Part shown: positions 57,401 to 64,000 of the stretch, one piece after another | Position numbering within the stretch: position 1 is the first letter of the stretch | How the letters are laid out: every line of letters begins with the position of its first letter | Assembly (NCBI GenBank): GCA_900323505.1 | Contig: OOIN01000001.1 | Location: forward strand, 2,170,001 to 2,234,000 | DNA from: Ustilago trichophora | Lineage: Eukaryota; Basidiomycota; Ustilaginomycetes; Ustilaginales; Ustilaginaceae | Length of the DNA: 64,000 nucleotides | Direction of reading: 5' to 3' | The notes under the pieces: generated by a model | Told to the model about the DNA's origin: nothing | Database searches by the model: none | What the model saw: the letters and a program-made list of their open reading frames with translations, nothing else | Program-made: the position numbers and the translations under genes

Positions 57401-59526
57401 CAACACGCTACCTCGGCAGCTTTGTTGCCCGTGGTGTCGGTGTGCGCGGTGAGGGCGAGACCCGTGGACCTGGTCTTGGTGACCCCGGCACAGAGAAATG
57501 GGGCGTGGGCAAAAACTGGGGCAAGGGTACCGTCAAGCGCGGTCTCGACAAACCAGAACGCATCGACCCTGATCTCATGGCTCAGATCGACAACCTCTAC
57601 GACGGCGAAGGTGGTCGTGTCTGGCGTGCTGCTGGTAAAGAATGGGCCAAGGTCCGGCGCGATTGGTGCGCCTTCAAGGAGAGCATTATTGAGAGCGAGA
57701 CCGGTCTCGAGGATGCCATCTCGTACCTTGACATTAGCAACATCAAGAACTTGCCGCCACAGTACCGCAACTCGGTCGAGTTCGCCCGTATCCACGCTGC
57801 CTACATCTTCCACTCGCTCTTCGTCACAGCGCCCAACGCCGATGATCTGTTCAAGATGGTTAGAGGTATTCACGCCCTGGCTCCATACTGGGGTGCCAAG
57901 CAGCTGCTCAAGTATGCCAATGCCGAGACGATGATTTCGGGCATTCTCTCGTTGCTGTTGGCACGACCTGGTGGTGCAAAATCGCTCATCCAGCGTGTCT
58001 TTTCGTACGTCATCGGTAAAGAGGCGTCGCACATCCAGAAGGAGTTCGTCGTGCCGCTGCGCAAGGAAATCGACGATCCCGAGCTTACCAAAAAGGTTGA
58101 AGACTACGTGCGCCGCGGTGACCGAATCGAATCGCGTCGTATGCAACGTGAAGCCAAGAAGCGTGGCGAGGACATCTTGACTACTATCCTGCTTTCGGCG
58201 GATGGCAAGCTGGCCCCCGATGCCGAGAACCACGTGCTTGAGCTGCAGCGCTGCTTTGCACTCTCGCCCTACCGTGGAAACCTCAACCTGGCGTACCCGG
58301 AGACGACGCCTGCAGGTGCCGACCAGCCGCCTGTGCCCTCTTGGGGTGCCCAGGGAGCCGAACACACACGTGCACGCAAGTTTGCACTGCTCAAGCTTCT
58401 GCTTCGAGAATCTCTCAAGCGCCGCGATCGTGAGCAAGCCGTCGAGATGGCAAGTGGCAGCCTGATCCCTGCCATCATCAAGGATTCTCTCGAGACCGTC
58501 TTCTACCCTGCCATACGCTCGATCGCCCAGAGCGCCAATTTGAGCGAGCGACTCGGCGACCTTCAAAAATTCATCGATGACATGCTCGAGACCAAGAAGA
58601 AAGGCGATGACAGCATCGAGGCGTGGATCGCGCTTGCGGCCCGCCACGAACAGTCGCTCTACGTGCTCTTCCACGAATGTGCGCCCATCTCAAAACGACT
58701 CTGGGACTGGTGTCAGCTCGGATTGGACTACATGGCACTTTCGACTACGGACCCAGCCAACCCTGCCGACCGACGCGCCCCCAATCTCGAGATCAACTTT
58801 GAGGAGCTGCTCCAGGATGCACGACTCAGCGATTCGGACGTGAAAAAGATCATTGGTGAAGCGGAGAAGCTCGCCAAGTACACAAAATGGATGAAGGTGC
58901 GCTACGAGCTCGAGGCGCGCAAGAATTACCTGCTTGGCAAGCCGGAGGCTGGTCACCCTGGTGGAGTTTCGGAGCGAGACCTGACGGATGAGACGATGAA
59001 GCGCGAGATCAAGGACATTGACGCAATGATGCGCGATCTGATGGAGGACAATGGCGAGACGATGGACGACGGCTCCTGCGACGACGGCGTACGTGGGACG
59101 GAAAAGTACGACTTCCCCTGGGCCTTCTACGACGAAGTGGATCCTCTCAACCAGCACCTCAGCGGTGAAGAGGAGGCGGGAGAGCTGCGCGTGCCCAAGT
59201 GTGCAGTCGGCTACCCTCCCCCGAGCCTGAAACACATCCGCCGACTGCAGCCGCTCTTCTGCGAACTGTTGGCATCCAAGCTCCCGGAATGGCAGTCAGA
59301 AGACGTCCTCGGTCAGCTGCAAAACGATTTCCGGGGAGGTAACAGCAAAGGTGGCGGTGGAAGCAACAGGTTGAGCTTGAAGCCGAGGAAGCCAAAGACG
59401 TCGTTTAGCGAATCGGCCAGTGTGGCAGGTGGCTCGAGTTACCCGGCGGAGAATAGGAGTATGGTCAGTACCGCGACGTCTAGATTTGGCCGGCTGAGGG
59501 TGCCCAGTCTGTTCGGAAGGAAGTAG
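54472..59526 (+). CDS. Large PXB/DUF3818 lipid-transfer-type protein without visible PX domain (Lec1/YPR097W-like)
   Basis: The single ORF of 1684 aa starts at 54472. Residues 1-690 are Arg/Ser/Asp-rich and disordered with repeated acidic clusters. A long charged coiled coil (about 700-825, for example KEAKRNEKIKKREAKQAELE) follows. The PX-associated PXB domain (about 831-985) opens KPLTPQQRHYLLKALVMLQM and includes LLLRHLFHVHLRPFPGLDQA. The DUF3818 region (about 1033-1480) includes SETGLEDAISYLDISNIKNL and FKMVRGIHALAPYWGAKQLL. The C-terminus ends FGRLRVPSLFGRK. Fungal relatives such as yeast YPR097W carry a PX domain with these blocks and are linked to lipid organisation; no PX signature is visible here. 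Function is inferred only by family. Confidence 0.8.
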   Translation: MPSGLRRPPPDRSRIITHMGLPPREPVPEPTSPSYHPSFPRSRRDSNTSGARHTSERSFNARRAAAAATRDSSDAYDDPRYTSSTRQYDSDPRQDSRRSTRDDGRRRFDSLPASRSRANSSRRPPLPDFDDRNELDDLDEEEDHFDDDRRSNRRRSINPPRREEPLRAAPRSERAAAKSERGGTGHRRQESDPRHVPEPYEEYSNARYTPRGPARSVSHGDLEGDYRRKSSLGPTSKPSSYNTREARRDGLDRSSERNLDRSASRSQSSTGRSGGMLGRVLSRASGGSRDNVNGSGARMERSSSRLNRYSNRHPNDRRDESEIELARIEEEEMLLAMQKRRSAANRAAKGYDQSDPRWYRDDRDLRHPVRSRDSAQPAGLERSASAVRRSMDRERQRTLDALERNDRDLPMVSRTDAVVRSRSQLKPQSQPQPRRSADVSRSRSNAAPQKASREAALAAITGVTTGAVASNAIRKHDRNNRHTERIAEDEDEESESDISSDDDALLEDAPEPADVHDDEAIPIIVAKSAKPVQNGKAVTGAAPTAAATKRVPETTSDDEEDSDDGSDDDSTEQTSEGLESASKPAPAIPVAVASTGPAASRSSSKLVATNSNGRTAPKGYMNFTRKTPPAAAAPVATETRAQSDSEDSESSDDDDGEEEEVDATPRRSRATPAAVIAAGAGGAAAAAGALAAKRSSQAEKEQRRAAKLQAEHEQKAAEAQARAAKAERSAEKRRAKEEASAAAAAAALAAKEAKRNEKIKKREAKQAELERRREEESQARDRAIREKEEAEEQRLLAVRNKEREREEKAEARRASRRRPHGATGPKMRDAGVKPLTPQQRHYLLKALVMLQMQSEWAEVEKLGALTEYGYPFSSQRSRLTRVKTFEHGEDAGDYAGAARDPYANDDAMREAEDLQEPLLLRHLFHVHLRPFPGLDQAPEKYWQKRIQPFFDEMAARNFSSSIERGEISKRRLYALAATRYLGSFVARGVGVRGEGETRGPGLGDPGTEKWGVGKNWGKGTVKRGLDKPERIDPDLMAQIDNLYDGEGGRVWRAAGKEWAKVRRDWCAFKESIIESETGLEDAISYLDISNIKNLPPQYRNSVEFARIHAAYIFHSLFVTAPNADDLFKMVRGIHALAPYWGAKQLLKYANAETMISGILSLLLARPGGAKSLIQRVFSYVIGKEASHIQKEFVVPLRKEIDDPELTKKVEDYVRRGDRIESRRMQREAKKRGEDILTTILLSADGKLAPDAENHVLELQRCFALSPYRGNLNLAYPETTPAGADQPPVPSWGAQGAEHTRARKFALLKLLLRESLKRRDREQAVEMASGSLIPAIIKDSLETVFYPAIRSIAQSANLSERLGDLQKFIDDMLETKKKGDDSIEAWIALAARHEQSLYVLFHECAPISKRLWDWCQLGLDYMALSTTDPANPADRRAPNLEINFEELLQDARLSDSDVKKIIGEAEKLAKYTKWMKVRYELEARKNYLLGKPEAGHPGGVSERDLTDETMKREIKDIDAMMRDLMEDNGETMDDGSCDDGVRGTEKYDFPWAFYDEVDPLNQHLSGEEEAGELRVPKCAVGYPPPSLKHIRRLQPLFCELLASKLPEWQSEDVLGQLQNDFRGGNSKGGGGSNRLSLKPRKPKTSFSESASVAGGSSYPAENRSMVSTATSRFGRLRVPSLFGRK

Positions 59527-60062
59527 AGCAACCTACACATATTATAGTATCCCTGTCTATTGCTGCGTACGGCAGCACAACACACACACACTCTCTTTAA
59601 TCTTTCTCGTACAAAATCATCTTGTTATGTGCTTGGTGTTTTGGTGCATCTTGGAATCGGAACAAAGAATAATCTATTTTCGTATTGTGTGGATATATGT
59701 GTTCGTCCAAGTCGATATGAGTGTGCTTGTTTGTGCATTGTGAGAAAAGTAGTGTCAGCATCGACTTGTCAGACACGGAAGGAGACGGAAATCCTGGCAA
59801 AGAGTGCGGGGGATCACATTCTGGGGTAAAGAGTGGAGGAGCGTTTGCGTATTTACTGCAGTATGCGCGGGTGCAACTTCGCCCGCACTAAAGGATGCGA
59901 AATTAAGACACCGACGCCTCATCTCGCTCGCCTTGTCGAGGCGTTAGCAAGGCGACGATCTTCTTTTAAGAGCTCGCACGTCTGCACCACCAACTTTCAT
60001 CCCTCGCATCTGTTCGGACATCGCATCATTTCCAGACTCATCGGCAAGCTTGTGTATCCACA
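59527..60062. other. Intergenic region before the acyl-CoA dehydrogenase gene
   Basis: The 536-bp gap holds the 3' flank of the large gene and the dehydrogenase promoter. No additional feature is seen. Confidence 0.5.
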
Positions 60063-61794
60063 ATGATCGCATCGAGATCGACTACAGGCGTCCTTCGGAC
60101 AACATGTGCCACCGTTCGAGGGATGGTAAGCCTCACTCGACCTACTACCTCGACACTAGCAAGCAGCAGGGTCATGCCAGCTCTGACGACAACGGGCTCG
60201 AGAGCGGATATGAGGAGAGGATTTGCTTCTTCAGCGGCGACACGGGCGGCAGCAGAGTTCTGCGGCATGTCAGAGCAAGGTTTGACCGAGTCACAGGTGG
60301 ATGTGCGACGTGCGATTCAGGATGTCTGTTCGCAATTCGGCGATGATTATTGGATGGAGAAGGATCAGTAAGTCCGACTGCATTCCCCAAACTTGTCTCT
60401 TCGACCCTTTCGCTGAATGCTTTCTTTCTTCCATCGACATTCCTTCTCCTCATCGCAATGTTAGGAAAGCGGAATATCCCCACGAGCTCTACGATGCCCT
60501 TTCCGCTGGACGATGGATTGGCATTTGCATGCCCGAATCGCTCGGTGGAGCTGGTCTTGGCATATCTGAAGCCACCGTCATGCTCCAAACCATTGCCGGA
60601 TCTGGCGCCGCCGTAGCTGGCGCCCAATCGATCCATGCCAACATCTACCCTTTGATGCCGATCATCGAATTCGCCTCGGCTGCCCAGCACTCGGATTGGC
60701 TACCCAAAATGATCGACGGTCGCATTCGATCGTGTTTCGGCATCACTGAACCCACGACTGGTTTGGAAACGCTCAAACTCAAGACGAAAGCGGTCAAGAA
60801 GGGAGACAAGTACGTTGTGAATGGCAGCAAGATTTGGACGAGTTCTGCACAGGTTGCTTCGCACGTAGTGCTACTGGCGAGGACGTCGGAGCCGGAATCG
60901 GGATCAAGAAGTTCCGGGTTGAGCTTGTTCTTTGCTCCCCTGAGAAACATGCCCAACACGCCTGCCAATGCTGGGCAGGTAGAGCTGGCCAAGGGTGTAG
61001 AGATGAGAAAGATTGCCAAGATGGGTGGCAACACGGTGGATGCCAACGAGGTTTGGTTTGACGATTTCGAGATCCCGGCCGACTGTCTTATCGGCGAAGA
61101 AGGAAAAGGGTTCAAGTACGTCTTGCACGGGATGAACGCCGAACGTTGTCTCTTGGCCGGTGAGGCTTTGGGTACCGGATACGTGGCGTTGAAAAAGGCG
61201 GTCAAGTACGCAGGTGACAGAGTTGTGTTTGGTAAACCCATCGGTGCGATGCAGGCGATTCAACATCCGTTGGCAAAGAGTTGGGCTCAGTTGGAGGCGG
61301 CGAAACATTTGACCTATGCCGCGGCGAGGATGTACGACGACAGAGCTCAGGATGCGGGTGCACAGGCTAACGCTGCCAAGTATATGGCGGCCGAAGCTGG
61401 GTTCAAGGCTTGTGAAACGGCGGTTATGACATTGGGTGGAATGGGGTATGCAAAGGAGTACCACGTCGAGAGATACTTTAGAGAGGTGTGAGTTCGAAAC
61501 ACTAGGAGTTAGAGTGATGATGATGATGATGGAGAAGCTGACTCTTGAACAATGAATCTGCCCTTGCCTTTCTTGACGTTCTTTTTTCGTTCAGTTTGGT
61601 CCCCCGACTGGCGCCCGTAAGGTAAGTTCCGTAGCCTCGCCCTCAATCCGATTCCGAATGCTTTGTAAGACAGCGTTGCTGACAACGAAGTTTTTTTTTC
61701 TTTCATGTGGCGTATTCGATTGCTCAACAACAGTCGCGAGATGATCCTCAACTACCTAGGACAGCATGTTCTCGGACTTCCCAAGTCGTACTGA
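60063..61794 (+). CDS. Mitochondrial acyl-CoA dehydrogenase family protein (four exons, one 27-nt micro-exon)
   Basis: Exons 60063-60367, 60465-61487, 61595-61621 and 61734-61794 give 471 aa. All introns are GT-AG, and the joins restore QKAEYPHELYDALSAGRW, REVLVPRLAPVS and SREMILNYLGQHVLGLPKSY. Residues 1-55 are Arg/Ser/Thr-rich, a likely mitochondrial presequence. ACAD landmarks: GICMPESLGGAGLGISEATV, CFGITEPTTGLETLKLKTKA, KYVVNGSKIWTSSAQVASHV, GEEGKGFKYVLHGMNAERCL and LGGMGYAKEYHVERYFREV. The usual C-terminal IYEGT Glu is absent; Glu328 in NAERC sits where isovaleryl- and long-chain dehydrogenases carry their catalytic Glu. FAD-dependent alpha,beta-dehydrogenation of an acyl-CoA is the expected reaction; the chain specificity is unknown. 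Confidence 0.9.
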
Positions 61795-62621
61795 AACCCG
61801 CCTCACCGAGATTCCACCTTTGTGTTCCCACCCTACATCCTCGTCGCTTTATCCTTTGTTCTCTCTCTTTCACACCACTTTAAATTCGAATGAGATTCTG
61901 TGGAGCCATCGTAAAGAATGACGAGATGCTGCTGCATGATGGATGAAAGGGGGTCAGGCTGTAAGGTGGGACAAAATGGGCGGTTCCCACAAGTAGGGCC
62001 ACAAGAAACAAAAAGAAAGGATCCGAGGGACCATGCGCCAGATGAGACCAACGTGTGCAGCTGTCAAAGAACGGCGATTTTCCCCCCTGCGCTAAAAAAG
62101 AAACGTCCGCATAAAATGTATGCCACACACGCGAGGCTCGCTCCTCAAACGGGCCGAGCTTTGTACGCTTTCCCACCATCTTCTATGAGGAATGCAGTGC
62201 AACACTGCTGCTGTTGACTTAGCGCATGACAGAAGCGAGAGCTTATGGTTGGTTGGTCAAGCGCATCCCACCAGAACCCCACACGTTCGCAGAGGTTCCT
62301 GCGGTGCTGTGATACAACACTCCCACCCACCAGCCCCACCTGAGTGGCTTATCTTGTGAACCACAGTGGGGGATCCGGTTGCTTTTCCTCATCGAAGCGG
62401 TACTTACTGGACGAAGGCTAGCCGAGATCTGGCCGAGTCTTATTTGCTTCGCTTTCGCAGCACTGCCTTAGGTGGAACTTCATTTCACACCGTTCCAACC
62501 GGGTCCCAAGGTGAAAAGGGTACTTAAGGTCAAGCTCAGCCTCTGAATTTGACCAGTTCTCCCTCATCGACTTCCATTTCACCTCATCTTCCCCTTCCCT
62601 TCTCTCGACTTGTTGCCAACG
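61795..62621. other. Intergenic region, dehydrogenase to hexosaminidase
   Basis: The 827-bp gap is expected to contain the hexosaminidase promoter. I see no ORF with recognisable similarity and no RNA gene. Confidence 0.5.
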
Positions 62622-64000
62622 ATGTGGCTCTCTCGTACGGCCTCTCTGCTGGCCTCAGCCTGCCTCCTCGGCGCGCTCTCCTCGCACGCTCTCTGGCCTC
62701 ACCCGGTCACCTTTACCTCCAGCAAGGATGAAACGTTCGTCCGCATTTCGAACGATCTTCGTTTCCAGCTTGCAGACACTACGGACCAGACGCGTGTCCC
62801 CAATGATCTCAAAGAGGCCATCGACGCTGCTGCCAAGTTGGCCAACACGATCGATCTTTGGGATGTCAGTGCTGATCGTGGCGAGAACTACCGACGCGGC
62901 GTCGAGAAGGCGCCCCTCGTGTCGAGCGTCTACATCACCGTGCTGGAACTTATGCCCGAGACCACGCCGAACCCATGTGTCAAGGAGAACAAGGCCGAAC
63001 AGACGGTAGGCACTGTGATCCAGCCCAGGGCTCTGCAGCAGCCTTTTCAGGGTAGGAAGTCGGTCGATGAACCTGTGACCACTACGGAAGATCTTACCCC
63101 TGAAGGCCAGAGGGCTTTGGCCGGAGGATTTGGTGCAGAAGGTGATATCTGGGCCAACACCTGCAGTATCGCCAGCCACGCGATCAAGGAGCTGAGCTTC
63201 AACTGTTCTTCGAAGCCGTTGAACTTGGAGACCGACAAGGCTGCTCCGGAAGACCTTGGCTCCATCGACACCGAGATGTACCGCCTCTTTGTGCCCTCGG
63301 ACGGCTCTTCGATTCAGCTCAAGTCCTACACCGCTCTCGGTGCGCTCCGAGGTCTTCAAACTCTGCTGCAGCTCATCTACGCCCTGCCACCCAAGCAGGC
63401 AGGTAAAGTCGAGAGCCAGCGTTTCATCCGCAGTGTTCCCATCACTATCACCGATCATCCCGCCTACCCTTACCGTGGTCTGCTGCTCGACACGGCCCGC
63501 AACTTTTTCGACATCCCCACCATCCGCAAGCTCATCGACACTATGTCGTTTGTCAAACTCAACCAGCTTCACTGGCATGCCACTGATACGCAATCCTTCC
63601 CCCTCGCGTTTACCGATATCGTCGATGCCAAGCCAGGCAATTACACCAAGCTCAGCACTCTTGCTGAACGAGGCTCGTACGGCTGGTACAAGGCCGAGAA
63701 TGGCGAGGCGAAGAAGATGGTCTATACCGAAGCGGACGTTCGGGAGATCATCAGGTATGCTGCTGCCAGGGGTGTCAATGTGATCATTGAGACCGATATG
63801 CCAGCGCACATGATGGCAGGTGTCCAAGATCTTTGGGAAGGCCAGTTGATGGCCTGCCCGAATGTGTTTGATTGGCAGAGTGTGGCCGCAGAGCCGCCCT
63901 CGGGTCAGCTCAGGCTCGTGTCGAAAAGCAAGGATCTCGACACGACGGATGTGGCTACTTTCAAGGTGCCCGAGTCCATCAGTCTGCTTGTCACCGACTT
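62622..64000 (+). CDS. Secreted GH20 beta-N-acetylhexosaminidase (3' end outside window)
   Basis: The ATG at 62622 opens a frame that runs to the right edge (459 codons visible). A signal peptide is clear (MWLSRTASLLASACLLGALS, cleavage near residue 23-24). A GH20b-type N-terminal domain (about 25-270) precedes the TIM barrel, which begins YPYRGLLLDTARNFFDIPTI and includes LNQLHWHATDTQSFPLAF and VNVIIETDMPAHMM. These are the family's typical TARNF, HWHxTDxQSFP and DMPxH motifs. The catalytic Asp-Glu pair normally lies further downstream and is outside this window. The enzyme removes terminal GlcNAc/GalNAc from chitin oligomers and glycans. Whether the gene is intact or spliced beyond 64000 cannot be seen. 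Confidence 0.92.
   Translation, partial: MWLSRTASLLASACLLGALSSHALWPHPVTFTSSKDETFVRISNDLRFQLADTTDQTRVPNDLKEAIDAAAKLANTIDLWDVSADRGENYRRGVEKAPLVSSVYITVLELMPETTPNPCVKENKAEQTVGTVIQPRALQQPFQGRKSVDEPVTTTEDLTPEGQRALAGGFGAEGDIWANTCSIASHAIKELSFNCSSKPLNLETDKAAPEDLGSIDTEMYRLFVPSDGSSIQLKSYTALGALRGLQTLLQLIYALPPKQAGKVESQRFIRSVPITITDHPAYPYRGLLLDTARNFFDIPTIRKLIDTMSFVKLNQLHWHATDTQSFPLAFTDIVDAKPGNYTKLSTLAERGSYGWYKAENGEAKKMVYTEADVREIIRYAAARGVNVIIETDMPAHMMAGVQDLWEGQLMACPNVFDWQSVAAEPPSGQLRLVSKSKDLDTTDVATFKVPESISLLVTD

Noticed and set aside
1..64000. tRNA or rRNA genes
   Set aside because: I scanned by eye for T-loop (GTTCGANTC-like) sequences with a matching acceptor stem on both strands and found none convincing. 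A covariance-model scan would be decisive.

Overview
The window is nuclear DNA of a filamentous or yeast-like fungus, most likely a smut-type basidiomycete (Ustilaginales or close kin). Genes are compact and mostly intron-poor. The introns present are short GT-AG introns, most 95-165 nt, many with CTGAC-like branch sites. Proteins carry acidic, Ser-rich and low-complexity insertions, and the gene families are typically fungal (CMR1, TRM44, HAL-type kinase, CYC2-like, Kre9-like GPI protein). The species is an inference; I could not search a database.

Layout, left to right: CMR1 (-, cut by the left edge), a CQD1/ADCK2-like ABC1 kinase (+), TRM44 (-) and TOM5 (+) sharing a 222-bp promoter, RRP5 (-), a 14-TM MFS transporter (+), APC10 (+), TIM13 (-), tafazzin (+), a CYC2-like flavoprotein (-), a 5.75-kb TIR transposon (20153-25902), an exo/endonuclease/phosphatase-fold protein (+), CBF5 (-), RPL22 (+), a DCAF11-like WD40 protein (+), an M28 aminopeptidase (-), LTV1 (-), CSL4 (+), a HAL-family kinase (-), a Ser-rich GPI protein (-), NOP7 (+), a very large PXB/DUF3818 protein (+), a four-exon acyl-CoA dehydrogenase (+), and the start of a GH20 hexosaminidase (+, cut by the right edge). 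Three gaps of about 2.4-2.8 kb (43.7-46.4, 47.2-50.0 and 52.0-54.5 kb) hold no gene I can recognise.

Two functional themes recur, though no operon-like logic is implied. One is mitochondria (CQD1-like, TOM5, TIM13, TAZ1, CYC2-like, acyl-CoA dehydrogenase). The other is ribosome and RNA biogenesis (TRM44, RRP5, CBF5, RPL22, LTV1, CSL4, NOP7).

The most unusual object is the transposon. Near-identical terminal inverted repeats built from 18-bp palindromes lie next to TA dinucleotides. Between them, all on the minus strand, are a Myb/SANT-like protein, an intact-looking DDE (PIF/Harbinger-like, DDE_Tnp_4) transposase, and an open reading frame derived from the replicative helicase subunit MCM4. 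The MCM4-derived frame has lost the N-terminal domain, the Walker A/B segment and the end of the winged helix, yet stays open for about 400 codons and keeps sensor-1, arginine-finger and sensor-2 residues. The element sits inside what looks like a roughly 345-bp divergent promoter between the CYC2-like gene and the phosphatase-fold gene, and it supplies an in-frame upstream ATG to the former.
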